Assembly (NCBI GenBank): GCA_020854105.1
Contig: JADZGB010000029.1
Location: forward strand, 1-64,000
Source: Burkholderiales bacterium
GTDB lineage: Bacteria; Pseudomonadota; Gammaproteobacteria; Burkholderiales; SHXO01
Length of the DNA stretch: 64,000 nt
Direction of reading: 5' to 3'
How positions within the stretch are numbered: the first letter of the stretch is position 1; every line of letters starts with the position of its first letter. Shown in pieces: positions 47,524 through 57,892 of the stretch. The translations under genes and the position numbers were made by a program. The notes beneath the pieces were generated by a model. The model did not search any database, was not told the origin of the DNA, and saw only the letters and a list, made by a program, of their open reading frames with translations.

Positions 47524-48305
47524 CGTCCGGTGAACGCCGGTGCACGCTTGTGCACGAACGCATCGACACCCTCGGCGAGATCGGCGGTCGCTGCACAGCG
47601 CGCGAAGGCGAAGAGTTCCTCTTCCATCTGTGTCTCGATGGAGCGCGACGACGAGGCATTGAGCAGCCGCTTGGCCTCGCCGTAGGCAATGGTGGGTCCG
47701 TTCGCCAGTCGGTGCGCCAGTTCCCGCGTCCGTGACGCGCGTTGCGCGGCGGGCACGACCCAGTTCACCAGCCCGAGCTGCTGCGCGGTGGCCGCGTCGA
47801 ACAGGTCGGGCAGCATGGTCAGCTCCATCGCGCGCTTCATGCCTACCAGGCGGGGCAGGAAGTGCGTGCTGCCACCGTCGGGGCTCGCTCCGATGCTGGC
47901 ATAGGCAAGAGAGAAGCGCGTGCCCTGCTCGGCGAGCGCGAGGTCGGCCGCGCACATGATGCTGAATCCGGCGCCCGCCACGGCCCCATGCACGCTCGCC
48001 AGCACCGGCTTCGGCATGCGGCGCAGGGACTGGATGGCGAAGTGCATCTCGCGTCCCCAGCTCACGATGATCCGGGCCAGCTCGGCGATGCGCTCGGCGA
48101 ACAGCGCTACGTCGCCGCCGGCGACGAAGGCCTTGCCACGGCCCTCCAGCACCACGCAGCGCACCGCGGCATCGTGCTCGAGCGTCTCGGCCGCTTCGCG
48201 GAACTCGATCATCATGCGCTCGTCCAGCGCGTTCATCACCTGCGGCCGGTCGAAGGCGATCGTGCCGATGCCTTCCTCCACTGCCACCACCACGCTCCGG
48301 TTCAT
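47520..48305 (-). CDS. enoyl-CoA hydratase/isomerase family protein
   Basis: This 261-residue crotonase-fold enzyme has the oxyanion-hole wording GKAFVAGGDVALFAERI and ASVHGAVAGAGFSIMCAADL, with the second region FSLAYASIGASPDGGSTHFLPRLVG. The second catalytic Glu position reads Ser-Pro-Asp, as in several crotonases that are isomerases or act on non-standard substrates, so the precise reaction is uncertain. It starts at ATG 48305, overlapping the FadE-like stop, and overlaps the thioesterase at its end. Confidence 0.9.
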   Translation of the reverse strand: MNRSVVVAVEEGIGTIAFDRPQVMNALDERMMIEFREAAETLEHDAAVRCVVLEGRGKAFVAGGDVALFAERIAELARIIVSWGREMHFAIQSLRRMPKPVLASVHGAVAGAGFSIMCAADLALAEQGTRFSLAYASIGASPDGGSTHFLPRLVGMKRAMELTMLPDLFDAATAQQLGLVNWVVPAAQRASRTRELAHRLANGPTIAYGEAKRLLNASSSRSIETQMEEELFAFARCAATADLAEGVDAFVHKRAPAFTGR

Positions 48306-50869
48306 GCACGCTCCTGCTGCAGATCGATGGTCGTGTGCGCTCCTGCCGCCTGCCCGCCCGCCTCGTCCAGCGACGAGCCCTGCGTGCATGCCTGGCCCGA
48401 TCCGGGCCGTGCGCCCAAACCGGCGGCCACTGCCGTGCGCCTGCCCACGTCATGCGGGAAATCATCCACCATGATGCAGGCACGCCGCAAGGCATCGTAG
48501 CGTGTCCAGGCCGCGGCCTCGTGCGCGTCGATCAGTCCCAGCGCATGCGTGGCCGCGACACGCTCCTGCGGGCTGTGGCCGCGAACGGCGCCGGCCTTCA
48601 TCGCGGCCCGCACTTTCGCGTCCACCGCCTCGGCCTCCTTCACCAGGTCGAGGGCGAGTTCCAGGCGGCCAACCGGGTCAGCCTCCTGCAGATCCAGGTA
48701 GATGCCACCGGCAAGGCGGTCGCGCGCCGGTGACTTCTCCAGCATGAGGCGCGCCACGCGGTGGCCGAGGCCATCGCTGGGTGGGGCGTAGCCGCGACCG
48801 AAGGGAAAGGTCATGCGCCGCATCAGTGAGCCCGCCCAGCGCACCGGAAAATTCCCGAATACGCCGAACATGGCCTCCTGCGCGCGATGGATGCTGTCGT
48901 CGAGCGCCCACTGCGCGATCGGCAGATCGGTCTGCCGTGCGCCCTCGTCCACGTAGCGCTTGACCACGCACGAGGCGATGTAGAGCTGGCTGAGGACGTC
49001 GCCCAGGCGCGCCGAGATCTTCTCGCGCCGCTTGAGCGAGCCGCCCAGGAACAGCATGGCGATGTCGGCGGCGAGGGCGAATCCGGCCGCCAGGCGCGTG
49101 AGCCGGCGCAGCGCGGGCCGCAGCGCCGCAGGACCGGGCACGGCGACGAGCCGCGCGCCGGTCAGTCCCAGCCAGAGGGATCGCACGGCATTGCCCGCGA
49201 GGAAGGCAATGTGGCCGCAGAGCGCGCGATCGAACTGCGCCGCGCCCGCCGCACGGTCGGCCAGCCGGGTCGCCGCGATCTCGCGCAGCACGTACGGGTG
49301 GCAGCGGATCGCCCCCTGGCCGAAGATGATCATGCTGCGCGTGAGGATGTTCGCACCTTCGACGGTAATGCCGATGGGCACCTGCAGGTAGCCGGCCCCC
49401 AGGTAGTTGCCGGGACCGAGGCAGATGCCCTTGCCGCCGTGCACGTCCATCGCGTCGTTGACCACCTGCCGCGCGCGCTCGGTGCTGTGGTACTTCACGA
49501 TGGCCGAGATCACCGAGGGCCGCTCGCCCGCGTCGATCGCGCCGGCGGTCATGACGCGCGCGGCATCGATCGCGTAGGTGTTGCCGCCGATGCGCGCCAA
49601 CGCCTCTTCCACGCCCTCGAATTGTCCGATCGGCGTGCGGAACTGCGTGCGGATGCGCGCGTAGGCGCCGGTGGTGCGGGCCGCGAGCTTGGCGCCGCCT
49701 GCCGCCGAGGCCGGCAGCGAGATGGAGCGTCCCGCGGCCAGGCACTCCATCAGCATGCGCCAGCCCTGGCCGACACGGGCCGGTCCGCCCACCACCCAGT
49801 CCATGGGTATGAACACGTCCCTGCCCCAGTTGGGACCGTTCATGAACGAGGCATTGAGCGGAATGTGGCGGCGGCCGATGTCCACGCCCGGATGGCTGGT
49901 GGGAATCAGCGCCACGGTCATGCCGAGGTCTTCCGCGCCTGCGAGAAGGCGATCCGGATCACGCACCCTGAACGCCAGACCCAGCAGAGTGGCCACGGGA
50001 CCGAGCGTGATGTAGCGCTTGTCCCAGGTGACGCGCATCCCCAGCACGCGGCGGCCTTCGTGCTCGCCGTGACAGACGATGCCGAAGTCGGGAATCGAGC
50101 CAGCGTCGGATCCGGCCTCGGGCCCGGTCAGCGCAAAGCACGGAATCTCCAGTCCGCGCGCCAGACGGGGCAGATAGTGATCCTTCTGCGCTTCGGTACC
50201 GTAGTGCATGAGCAGTTCGGCCGGCCCGAGTGAATTGGGCACCATGACCGACACGCAGGCGGTGGGCGTGCGGCTGGACAGCTTCATCACCACCTCGGAG
50301 TGCGCCAGCGCGGAGAACCCCTTCCCGCCATAGCGGCCGGGAATGATCAGGCCGAGGAAACCGTTGTCCCGGATGAACTGCCACACGTGCGGCGGAAGGT
50401 CGTTGAGCTCGTGGCTGACCTGCCACTCGTCCACCATGGCGCACAGCCGTTCCACCGGCCCGTCGAGAAAGGCCTGTTCCTCGTCGCTGAGGTGCGGGCG
50501 GGGAAGGGCGAGCAGTCCCGCCCAGTCCGGATCGCCGCTGAACAGCTCGCCGTCCCACCACACGGTACCGGCGTCCAGCGCCTCCTGCTCGGTCGTGGAG
50601 ACCGGCGGCAGCACCTTGCGAAACCATCCGAACAGCGGGTCGCTCACGAGGCTGCGCCGCAGCGTCGGCACGAGGCCGACGGCAGCGACGGCCGCGAACA
50701 GGGTCCACAGGAGCGTGCGCGCGACCGCTCCCAGTCCACCCGAGAAGGTAGCGATCAGCAGCAGCGCACCGATCGCAGCGAACCACGGCAGCCGGCCCGC
50801 GCGCCGGTACGCGAGTACGCCGGCCAGCACGGCCAGTGCCAGAATCCACAGCAGACTCGTCATCACCAC
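48302..50869 (-). CDS. fadE: long FadE-type acyl-CoA dehydrogenase
   Basis: This 855-residue membrane-associated acyl-CoA dehydrogenase resembles E. coli FadE (about 814). Two N-terminal hydrophobic segments (MTSLLWILALAVLAGVLAYR and a second near 35-70) precede the dehydrogenase domains (about 130-480), with FALTGPEAGSDAGSIPD and the active-site region ITVEGANILTRSMIIFGQGAI. A FadE-type helical C-terminal domain follows. It introduces the first double bond of acyl-CoA and passes electrons to ETF. The start could be the ATG two codons later. Confidence 0.94.
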   Translation of the reverse strand: MVMTSLLWILALAVLAGVLAYRRAGRLPWFAAIGALLLIATFSGGLGAVARTLLWTLFAAVAAVGLVPTLRRSLVSDPLFGWFRKVLPPVSTTEQEALDAGTVWWDGELFSGDPDWAGLLALPRPHLSDEEQAFLDGPVERLCAMVDEWQVSHELNDLPPHVWQFIRDNGFLGLIIPGRYGGKGFSALAHSEVVMKLSSRTPTACVSVMVPNSLGPAELLMHYGTEAQKDHYLPRLARGLEIPCFALTGPEAGSDAGSIPDFGIVCHGEHEGRRVLGMRVTWDKRYITLGPVATLLGLAFRVRDPDRLLAGAEDLGMTVALIPTSHPGVDIGRRHIPLNASFMNGPNWGRDVFIPMDWVVGGPARVGQGWRMLMECLAAGRSISLPASAAGGAKLAARTTGAYARIRTQFRTPIGQFEGVEEALARIGGNTYAIDAARVMTAGAIDAGERPSVISAIVKYHSTERARQVVNDAMDVHGGKGICLGPGNYLGAGYLQVPIGITVEGANILTRSMIIFGQGAIRCHPYVLREIAATRLADRAAGAAQFDRALCGHIAFLAGNAVRSLWLGLTGARLVAVPGPAALRPALRRLTRLAAGFALAADIAMLFLGGSLKRREKISARLGDVLSQLYIASCVVKRYVDEGARQTDLPIAQWALDDSIHRAQEAMFGVFGNFPVRWAGSLMRRMTFPFGRGYAPPSDGLGHRVARLMLEKSPARDRLAGGIYLDLQEADPVGRLELALDLVKEAEAVDAKVRAAMKAGAVRGHSPQERVAATHALGLIDAHEAAAWTRYDALRRACIMVDDFPHDVGRRTAVAAGLGARPGSGQACTQGSSLDEAGGQAAGAHTTIDLQQERA

Positions 50870-51202
50870 TCTCCCGTGCGCCGCGGCATGTTGTCAGCAT
50901 GCCCGATGCGTACCCGCATCGCTCGCGCCGGTCGTCTCCATGTCGCGCTCGCCTGCGCACACCCCGGCGTGCGCCGATCGCCCCCGCACGGGAAACGGCC
51001 GTGGTCGCCTCCAGGCGGCACGAACGGGTGCAGCAGCGCCTCGCCGAGGCACGACGGCAACACTACGGGATAAGCGGTTTCCCGGCAGGCCAGTCCTTCC
51101 GGCAGAAATGATCCTTCCGCCGCAATGGCCGGGCCGGGGCAGAGGCATCCCGACAGTCCGGCGTACACGATCCCGGGATCGGCTCGAGCGGCCGTATGCG
51201 CG
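50870..51202. other. gap between the two acyl-CoA dehydrogenase genes; no gene seen
   Basis: This region of about 330 bp is the largest break in the collinear series. Open frames cross it but show no recognisable protein. It holds a perfect 12-bp palindrome (GATCCCGGGATC, 51169-51180) just after the upstream stop, possibly part of a termination or processing hairpin. No convincing promoter for fadE was found. Confidence 0.45.
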
Positions 51203-52996
51203 TCAGAACTGCGCAGCGTCCAGCGCCAGCACGCTGGCCGAGCCGTGCACGATCGCCTGCTTGCAGGCGTACGCCCGCGGCAGGACATGCTCGGCGTAGA
51301 AACGCGCGGTCGCCAGCTTGCCCTGGTAGAAATGCAGATCGGTGCTTCCGGCCTCGATGCGCTGCTTCGCCAGCAGTGCCGCGCGCGCCATCTGCCAGCC
51401 GCCGGCCACGGTCCCCCACAACTCGAGATACGGTACCGCACCCGCGGAAGCCGCCTTGATGTTGTAGGGATAGGTCTGCAGCAGCCAGTCGGTCGCCTCG
51501 TTGAGCGCCGCCACGCCCTCGGACAGGGCACGGCGGATGACGATCAGCGCCGGATCGCTGGCGCCGGCCAGTTCCCTGTCGAAGGCGGTGATCTGCGCGA
51601 TCACGGCCTTCGCCGTCATCCCCTTTTCCGCGGCCACCTTGCGCCCGATGAGGTCGTTGGCCTGGATGCCGGTCGTGCCCTCGTAGATCGAGGTGATGCG
51701 GGCATCGCGCAGGTGCTGGGCGGCGCCGGTCTCCTCGACGAAGCCCATGCCTCCGTGCACCTGCACTCCCATCGAGGCGATCTGGATCGACAGTTCGGTG
51801 CACCAGCCCTTCACCACAGGCGTGAGCAGATCGAACAGCGCCTGCTGTCTGGCGCGCTCCTCGCGCTCGGCATGACGGTGCGCGACATCGAGCGCGATGC
51901 AGGCAGCGGCGCCCAGGGCGCGCATCGCCTCGACCTGCGCCTTCATGGTCATGAGCATGCGGCGCATGTCCGGGTGGTGGATGATGGTGACGCGCTCCCC
52001 GCCCCTGACGCCTGCCTCGCGGCCCTGCACCCGCTCCTGCGCGTAGTCGCGCGCACGCTGGTAGGCACGCTCGGCGACGGCGATGCCTTCGATGCCGACC
52101 TCCAGCCGCGCGAAGTTCATCATGGTGAACATGTATTCGAGGCCGCGATTTTCCTCGCCCACCAGGTAGCCGATCGCACCTTCGTTGTCGCCGTAGGCCA
52201 TGACGCAGGTCGGGCTGGCGTGGATGCCGAGCTTGTGCTCGATCGACACGCAGCGCACGTCGTTGCGCGCGCCCAGGCTGCCGTCGGGGTTGACCAGGAA
52301 CTTGGGCACCACGAACAGCGAGATGCCCTTGACGCCATCGGGCGCGTCGGGCGTGCGTGCGAGCACCAGGTGCACGATGTTCTCGACGAAGTCGTGCTCG
52401 CCGTAGGTGATGAAGATCTTGGTGCCGTGGATGCGGTAGTGATCCCCCTCGGGGATCGCGCGCGCGCGCACCGCCGAGAGATCGGAACCGGCCTGGGGCT
52501 CGGTCAGGTTCATGGTGCCGGTCCACTCGCCCGAGATCAGCTTCTCGAGGTAGATGTTCTTCTGCCCGTCGGAGCCGTGGCGCAGGATCGCGTTCACCGC
52601 ACCCGTGGTGAGCATCGGGCACAGGCAGAAGCTCATGTTGGCGCCGTTCCAGATCTCCGACACCATGCCCGACAGCAGATGCGGCAGCCCCTGCCCGCCG
52701 AACTGCGGATCACCATTGAGCGCCGGCCAGCCGGCCTCGCGGAACTGGCGATAGGCATCCTTGAATCCGGCGGGCGTGATGACCACACCGTCCTCGAGTC
52801 GCGCACCCGCGCGGTCGCCCGGCTGGTTCAGCGGAGAGAGCACGCCGGTGGCGAACCGGCCGGCCTCCTCGAGTACCGCGTCCACCAGATCGGGAGTGAC
52901 CTCCTCGCAGCCCGGCAGGCGACCGACGATGTCGAGTCCACCGAGTTCCTTGATGACGAATTGCATGTCCCGCAGGGGGGCGACGTACTCCGGCAT
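51203..52996 (-). CDS. acyl-CoA dehydrogenase, DmdC/FadE5-like long-tail type
   Basis: This 597-residue flavoprotein has the dehydrogenase core (MNLTEPQAGSDLSAVRARAI; GVQVHGGMGFVEETGAAQHL) with the catalytic Glu in ITSIYEGTTGIQANDLIGRK, and the extended C-terminal domain of this subfamily (about 470-597). Members act on 3-methylmercaptopropionyl-CoA or on fatty acyl-CoAs of various length; the substrate is not resolved here. It is unlike the FadE-type enzyme downstream, so the cluster has two dehydrogenases with likely different chain-length ranges. EtfA ends 43 nt upstream. Confidence 0.94.
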   Translation of the reverse strand: MPEYVAPLRDMQFVIKELGGLDIVGRLPGCEEVTPDLVDAVLEEAGRFATGVLSPLNQPGDRAGARLEDGVVITPAGFKDAYRQFREAGWPALNGDPQFGGQGLPHLLSGMVSEIWNGANMSFCLCPMLTTGAVNAILRHGSDGQKNIYLEKLISGEWTGTMNLTEPQAGSDLSAVRARAIPEGDHYRIHGTKIFITYGEHDFVENIVHLVLARTPDAPDGVKGISLFVVPKFLVNPDGSLGARNDVRCVSIEHKLGIHASPTCVMAYGDNEGAIGYLVGEENRGLEYMFTMMNFARLEVGIEGIAVAERAYQRARDYAQERVQGREAGVRGGERVTIIHHPDMRRMLMTMKAQVEAMRALGAAACIALDVAHRHAEREERARQQALFDLLTPVVKGWCTELSIQIASMGVQVHGGMGFVEETGAAQHLRDARITSIYEGTTGIQANDLIGRKVAAEKGMTAKAVIAQITAFDRELAGASDPALIVIRRALSEGVAALNEATDWLLQTYPYNIKAASAGAVPYLELWGTVAGGWQMARAALLAKQRIEAGSTDLHFYQGKLATARFYAEHVLPRAYACKQAIVHGSASVLALDAAQF

Positions 52997-53039
52997 TTCT
53001 ATCGTCTCCTGAATGACGCGTGACGGGACTGCGGGCGGC

Positions 53040-53969
53040 TCACAGCCGTGCGGTCAGCTCCGGCACCACCTGGAACAGGTCGCCGACCAGGCCGTAGTCG
53101 GCGATCTGGAAGATCGGCGCCTCGCCGTCCTTGTTGATCGCCACGATCACCTTGCTGTCCTTCATGCCGGCCAAATGCTGGATGGCACCGGAGATGCCGA
53201 CCGCGATGTACAGCTCGGGCGCGACCACCTTGCCGGTCTGCCCGACCTGATAGTCGTTGGGTACGAAGCCCGAATCGACCGCTGCGCGCGAGGCGCCCAC
53301 GGCCGCGCCGAGCCTGTCGGCCAGCGCCTCGAGGATGCTGAAGTTCTCGCCGCTTCCCATGCCGCGGCCGCCGGACACGATGATGCGCGCGGCGGTCAGT
53401 TCCGGGCGGGCGGATCGGGTCAGTTCCTGGCCCAGCAGCCTGGACATGCCGGCATCGGCGGCCGCCTGCACCGTCTCCACCGCGGCACTGCCGCCGCTGG
53501 CAGCGGTGGCGTCGAAACCGGTGCTGCGCACCGTGATGACCTTCACCGCGTCGGCCGACTGTACCGTGGCCAGTGCGTTGCCGGCATAGATCGGACGCAC
53601 GAAGGTGTCGGCATCGATCACGGCGACGATGTCGGATACCTGGGCGACGTCGAGCAGCGCCGCCACCCGCGGCATGAAGTTCTTGCCGGTGGTGGTCGCG
53701 GGCGCGAGGATGTGCGAGTAGCCGGGCGCCAGGGCCACCACCAGTGCGGCGAGATTCTCCGCCAGCGGATGGGCGTAGTGCGGCGCGTCCACGACGCGCA
53801 CCTTCTCGATGCCGGGAATCGTCGATGCGGCCGCCGCCACCGCGCCGCAGCCGCTGCCCGCGACCAGCAGGTGGATCGGCCCGCCGATGTTCTGCGCGGC
53901 GCTCACCGCATTGAGCGTCGCACCCTTGAGGCCGGCGTTGTCGTGTTCGGCAATGACCAGGGTCGCCAT
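53040..53969 (-). CDS. etfA: electron transfer flavoprotein alpha subunit
   Basis: This subunit carries the FAD that accepts electrons from acyl-CoA dehydrogenases. It has 309 residues. The C-terminal FAD domain shows [40 protein letters not shown] and [20 protein letters not shown]. The gene begins two bases after etfB, as in most bacteria, and is followed by the DmdC-like dehydrogenase. Confidence 0.97.
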   Translation of the reverse strand: MATLVIAEHDNAGLKGATLNAVSAAQNIGGPIHLLVAGSGCGAVAAAASTIPGIEKVRVVDAPHYAHPLAENLAALVVALAPGYSHILAPATTTGKNFMPRVAALLDVAQVSDIVAVIDADTFVRPIYAGNALATVQSADAVKVITVRSTGFDATAASGGSAAVETVQAAADAGMSRLLGQELTRSARPELTAARIIVSGGRGMGSGENFSILEALADRLGAAVGASRAAVDSGFVPNDYQVGQTGKVVAPELYIAVGISGAIQHLAGMKDSKVIVAINKDGEAPIFQIADYGLVGDLFQVVPELTARL

Positions 53970-53971
53970 GT

Positions 53972-54721
53972 TCAGATCACCTTCGCTTCGTTCTTCAGCT
54001 TCGCCACGAGATCGGCGACGTCCTTCACCATCACCCCGCCCTTGCGCTTGGCGGGCTCCTCGACCTTGAGCGTCTTCAGGCGCGGCGCGACATCCACGCC
54101 GAGCGCTTCGGGCCGCGTCACGTCGAGCTGCTTCTTCTTCGCCTTCATGATGTTGGGCAGCGTGACGTAGCGCGGCTCGTTCAGGCGCAGATCGGTAGTC
54201 ACGATGGCCGGCAGCCTGATCGAGAGCGTCTCCAGGCCGCCATCGACCTCCCGGGTCACCTCCGCGTTGCCCTCGGCGATCTTCACCTTGGAAGCGAAGG
54301 TCGCCTGCGGCCAGCCCAGCAGCGCGGCGAGCATCTGTCCGGTCTGGTTGGAATCGTCGTCGATCGCCTGCTTGCCGAGGATGACCAGCTGCGGCGATTC
54401 CGCCTGCGCGATCGCCTGGAGGATCTTGGCGACCGCCAGCGGCTGCACCTCGGCGGCCGTCTCGACCAGGATGGCGCGATCCGCGCCGATGGCGAGCGCC
54501 GTGCGCAGCGTCTCCTGCGCCTGCGCGGGTCCGATGGACACGGCAACGATCTCGGTGACGATGCCCGCCTCCTTCAGGCGTACCGCCTCTTCGCAGGCGA
54601 TCTCGTCGAAGGGGTTCATCGACATCTTGACGTTGGCGGTTTCGACGCCAGTGCCATCGGCCTTCACGCGCACCTTGACGTTGTAGTCCACCACGCGCTT
54701 GACGGGTACGAGTACTTTCAT
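53972..54721 (-). CDS. etfB: electron transfer flavoprotein beta subunit
   Basis: This is the AMP-binding partner of EtfA, 249 residues. The N-terminus [20 protein letters not shown] and the signature region [20 protein letters not shown] are diagnostic. The recognition-loop region that contacts dehydrogenases ([14 protein letters not shown]) is intact. It lies 67 nt after the LivM-like gene, so the transporter and oxidation genes may share a transcript. Confidence 0.97.
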   Translation of the reverse strand: MKVLVPVKRVVDYNVKVRVKADGTGVETANVKMSMNPFDEIACEEAVRLKEAGIVTEIVAVSIGPAQAQETLRTALAIGADRAILVETAAEVQPLAVAKILQAIAQAESPQLVILGKQAIDDDSNQTGQMLAALLGWPQATFASKVKIAEGNAEVTREVDGGLETLSIRLPAIVTTDLRLNEPRYVTLPNIMKAKKKQLDVTRPEALGVDVAPRLKTLKVEEPAKRKGGVMVKDVADLVAKLKNEAKVI

Positions 54722-54788
54722 GGTTGTTCGAGGTTGAAGGAATCGATCGATTTTACCGCATCGCAGCAGGCGGCCTGCGACCGGGCCG

Positions 54789-55745
54789 CTAGTGTCCGGG
54801 TCCGTGCTCCTGCTTCGGTGCGCCTGCCTTCCCTGGCCAGCGCGCGGCGATCTCGCCCACGATACCGCGCCGGAACGCCAGCACGCAGGCGACGAAGATG
54901 GTACCCATGATGACGGTAACCCAGGGACCGGCCTTGTCGGCCAGCTCGTTCTGGAGCACGACGATGACGAGCGCGCCGATCACCGGCCCGACCACCGTGC
55001 CCACGCCGCCCACCAGCGTCATCAGCACCACCTCGCCGGAGGTCGCCCAGTGCACGTCGGTCAGCGTGGCAAAGCCCAGGACCAGGGTCTTGGTCGATCC
55101 CGCCAGACCGGCGATTGCCGCCGACAGGACGAAGGCGAGCAACTTGTACCGGTCCACTTCATAGCCCAGCGACAGCGCGCGCGCCTCGTTCTCGCGGATG
55201 GCCTTGAGCACCTGCCCGAAGGGCGAGCCGATGATGCGCCGGATCAGCCAGAAGCCGAACACGAACACCGCCGCCACGAAATAGTACATGGCCCAGTCCT
55301 CGGCGAGCGGAACGATGCCGAATAGCTTGCCGCGCGGCACGCCCTGCAGTCCATCCTCGCCCCCGGTGAAGGGCGCCTGCAGGTAGAAGAAGAACACCAT
55401 CTGCGCCAGCGCCAGGGTGATCATGGCGAAGTAGATGCCCTGGCGGCGAATGGCGATCGCGCCGAACACCGCACCCAGCGTCGCCGACACCGCCACGCCG
55501 AAGATCAGTCCGAGTTCGGGCGTGACCGCCCAGTGCGTCATGGCGAAGCCGGTGGCGTAGGCCGCCGAGCCGAGGAAGGCGGCATGTCCGAAGGACAGCA
55601 GCCCGGTGAAGCCGAGCAGCAGATTGAAGGCGCAGGCGAACAGGGCGAAGCACAGCACCTTCATCACCAGCACGGGGTAGAACAGCAATGGTGCCACCAG
55701 CAGCAGCACGAGGCCGGCGAGATACACGAGGGTCTGGCGGCTCAC
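54789..55745 (-). CDS. livM: branched-chain amino acid-type ABC transporter permease (LivM family)
   Basis: This 318-residue permease has about nine helices. Family hallmarks are [25 protein letters not shown] and [20 protein letters not shown], the cytoplasmic EAA-like loop. It is paired with a LivH-type permease one base upstream. HAAT-type importers carry branched-chain amino acids, but also amides, urea and carboxylic acids, so the transported substrate should be judged from the catabolic genes around it. Confidence 0.93.
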   Translation of the reverse strand: MSRQTLVYLAGLVLLLVAPLLFYPVLVMKVLCFALFACAFNLLLGFTGLLSFGHAAFLGSAAYATGFAMTHWAVTPELGLIFGVAVSATLGAVFGAIAIRRQGIYFAMITLALAQMVFFFYLQAPFTGGEDGLQGVPRGKLFGIVPLAEDWAMYYFVAAVFVFGFWLIRRIIGSPFGQVLKAIRENEARALSLGYEVDRYKLLAFVLSAAIAGLAGSTKTLVLGFATLTDVHWATSGEVVLMTLVGGVGTVVGPVIGALVIVVLQNELADKAGPWVTVIMGTIFVACVLAFRRGIVGEIAARWPGKAGAPKQEHGPGH

Positions 55746-55746
55746 G

Positions 55747-56634
55747 CTACTTCTCCCGTCCGAACAGGCCGGCGGGCCGCAGCAGCAGCACGATGGCCAT
55801 GATGACGAACACCACCGTGGACGAGGCTTCCGGGTAGAACACCTTGGTGAGTCCTTCGATCACGCCCAGGCCCAGGCCCGTGAAGATGGAGCCCAGGATC
55901 GAGCCCATGCCCCCGATCACGACCACCGCGAAGACGATGATGATGAGGTTCGATCCCATCAGCGGCGTGACCTGGATGATGGGAGCGGCGAGCACGCCGG
56001 CGAAGGCGGCGAGCGCCACGCCGAAGCCGTAGGTGAGCGTCACCAGCAGCGGCACGTTGACGCCGAAGGCCTGCACCAGGCGCGGATTCTCGGTCGCCGC
56101 GCGCAGGTAGGCGCCCAGGCGCGTGCGCTCGATCACGTACCAGGTGACCAGGCACACGGCCAGCGAGGCCGCCACCACCCATGCACGGTAGTTGGGCAGC
56201 ACCATGAAGCCCAGGTCGGTCGCACCCATGAGCGCATCGGGTACCGGATAGGGCTGGCCGGACACGCCGAAGAAGTAGCGGTAGGTGCCCTCCAGGATCA
56301 GCGCGACGCCGAAGGTGAGCAGCAGCCCGTAGAGGTGATCGAGCTGATACAGCCAGCGCAGCAGCAGGCGTTCGATCAGGATGCCGAACGCGCCCACCAC
56401 CAGCGGTGCGAGCACCAGTGCCCACCAGTAGTCGAGTCCGAAGTACTCGAGCGCCATCCACGCGACGTACGCCCCGACCATGTACAGGGCGCCGTGCGCG
56501 AAGTTGACGATGTTGAGCAGCCCGAAGATCACCGCCAGGCCAAGACTGAGCATGGCGTAGAACGAACCGTTCACCAGTCCGAGCAGCAGCTGACCGAGCA
56601 GGGCCTGGGTGGGAATGCCGAAGATTTCGTCCAT
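55747..56634 (-). CDS. livH: branched-chain amino acid-type ABC transporter permease (LivH family)
   Basis: This 295-residue permease starts with LLGQLLLGLVNGSFYAMLSLGLAVIFGLLNIVNFAHGALYMVGAY, split here only by length, the classic LivH N-terminus (residues about 12-55). The cytoplasmic loop is ATENPRLVQAFGVNVPLLV and the C-terminal helix precedes LLLRPAGLFGREK. It stands 25 nt after the binding-protein gene and one base before livM. Confidence 0.93.
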   Translation of the reverse strand: MDEIFGIPTQALLGQLLLGLVNGSFYAMLSLGLAVIFGLLNIVNFAHGALYMVGAYVAWMALEYFGLDYWWALVLAPLVVGAFGILIERLLLRWLYQLDHLYGLLLTFGVALILEGTYRYFFGVSGQPYPVPDALMGATDLGFMVLPNYRAWVVAASLAVCLVTWYVIERTRLGAYLRAATENPRLVQAFGVNVPLLVTLTYGFGVALAAFAGVLAAPIIQVTPLMGSNLIIIVFAVVVIGGMGSILGSIFTGLGLGVIEGLTKVFYPEASSTVVFVIMAIVLLLRPAGLFGREK

Positions 56635-56659
56635 CGGTACCGGGAGCCGGAATCCGGTC

Positions 56660-57877
56660 CTACTTCTTTTTCACCAGCGTGCACTTCGACGCGGACAGCG
56701 GCTGGAAGGCCTGGTCCGCGGGAATGGTCTGGCGCACGTGGTAGTAGTCCCAGGGGCCATTCGACTCACCCGGCTTCTTCACCTGGAACAGATACATCTC
56801 GTGCAGCAGCCGGCCGTCCTCGCGCAGCTTCATGTTCTTGCCGAACATGTCCGACTGGGGATTCCTGCGCAACCAGGCCATCACCGCGTCGGCATCGTCG
56901 GTGCCGGCACCGTCGACCGCCTTGAGGAACATCGTCACCGCCGAGTAGACGCCGGCCTGGTTGCTGGAAGGCATCTTCTTCATCCTGTCGAAGTAGCGCC
57001 TGCTCCACTTGCGCGTCTCGTCGTTGAGGTTCCAGTACCAGCCTTCGGTCACGTACATGCCCTGGGTGGCGTTCAGGCCGAGACTGTGGATGTCGGTGAT
57101 GAACACCAGCAGTCCGGCCAGCGTCTGCCTTCTGGTCAGGCCGAACTCGTTCGCGCTCTTGATCGAGTTGATCGTGTCGCCTCCGGCGTTGGCCAGACCG
57201 ATGATCTTCGCCTTCGAGGCCTGTGCCTGCAGCAGGAAGGAGGAGAAATCCGAGGCCGAGAGCGGATGGCGCACCGCGCCGAGCACCTTGCCGCCGCTCG
57301 CCTTGACCACTTCCGCGGTGTCCTTCTCCAGCGAATGGCCGAACGCGTAGTCGGCGGTCAGGAAGAACCAGCTGTCGCCGCCATGCGCGACCACCGCCTT
57401 GCCGGTGCCGTTGGCCAGCGCGAAGGTGTCGTAGGTGTGGTGGATCGTATAGGGCGTGCACTCCTCGTTGGTCAGACGGGTGGAGGCGGCGCCCGTGTCG
57501 ATGAAGACGCGCTTCTTCTCCGCGACCAGCCTGGCAGTGGCCAGGGCGACCGCGGAGTTCAGCGCGTCGGTGAGCATGTCCACGCCTTCGCGGTCGATCC
57601 ACTGGCGCACCTTGCTCGAGGCCACGTCCGCCTTGTTCTGGTGGTCGGCGGCGACCACCTCGATCTTCCTGCCCTTCACCTTGCCGCCGAAATCCTCCAC
57701 CGCCATCTGAGCGGCCAGCACCGATCCCTGTCCGCCGATGTCGGAATACAGGCCCGACATGTCGGTGAGCACGCCGATCTTCACCACCTCGCCGGAGATC
57801 TTGCCCTGCGCCAGCGCGGAGCCGGCCGCCAGCATCATCACGGCGGCGGCCGCCAGGTATGTTCTCTTCATCGCCAT
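56660..57877 (-). CDS. periplasmic binding protein of the Liv-type ABC importer
   Basis: This 405-residue protein has a cleavable signal peptide (KRTYLAAAAVMMLAAGSALAQ) and the Leu/Ile/Val-binding fold (Peripla_BP_6): VVKIGVLTDMSGLYSDIGGQ at the start and WKWSR-type loops later. It resembles the group of such proteins adapted to aromatic or aliphatic carboxylates. It lies between the ATPase and permease genes of the same operon. It would set the specificity of the importer; ligand not known. Confidence 0.92.
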   Translation of the reverse strand: MAMKRTYLAAAAVMMLAAGSALAQGKISGEVVKIGVLTDMSGLYSDIGGQGSVLAAQMAVEDFGGKVKGRKIEVVAADHQNKADVASSKVRQWIDREGVDMLTDALNSAVALATARLVAEKKRVFIDTGAASTRLTNEECTPYTIHHTYDTFALANGTGKAVVAHGGDSWFFLTADYAFGHSLEKDTAEVVKASGGKVLGAVRHPLSASDFSSFLLQAQASKAKIIGLANAGGDTINSIKSANEFGLTRRQTLAGLLVFITDIHSLGLNATQGMYVTEGWYWNLNDETRKWSRRYFDRMKKMPSSNQAGVYSAVTMFLKAVDGAGTDDADAVMAWLRRNPQSDMFGKNMKLREDGRLLHEMYLFQVKKPGESNGPWDYYHVRQTIPADQAFQPLSASKCTLVKKK

Positions 57878-57892
57878 TCCCCAGGGAAAAGT

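Noticed and set aside
51169..51180. Perfect GATCCCGGGATC palindrome as an operator
   Set aside because: At 12 bp and GC-rich it can occur by chance, and it lies just after a stop codon. No repressor gene or second copy is near, so I only mention it in the gap entry.
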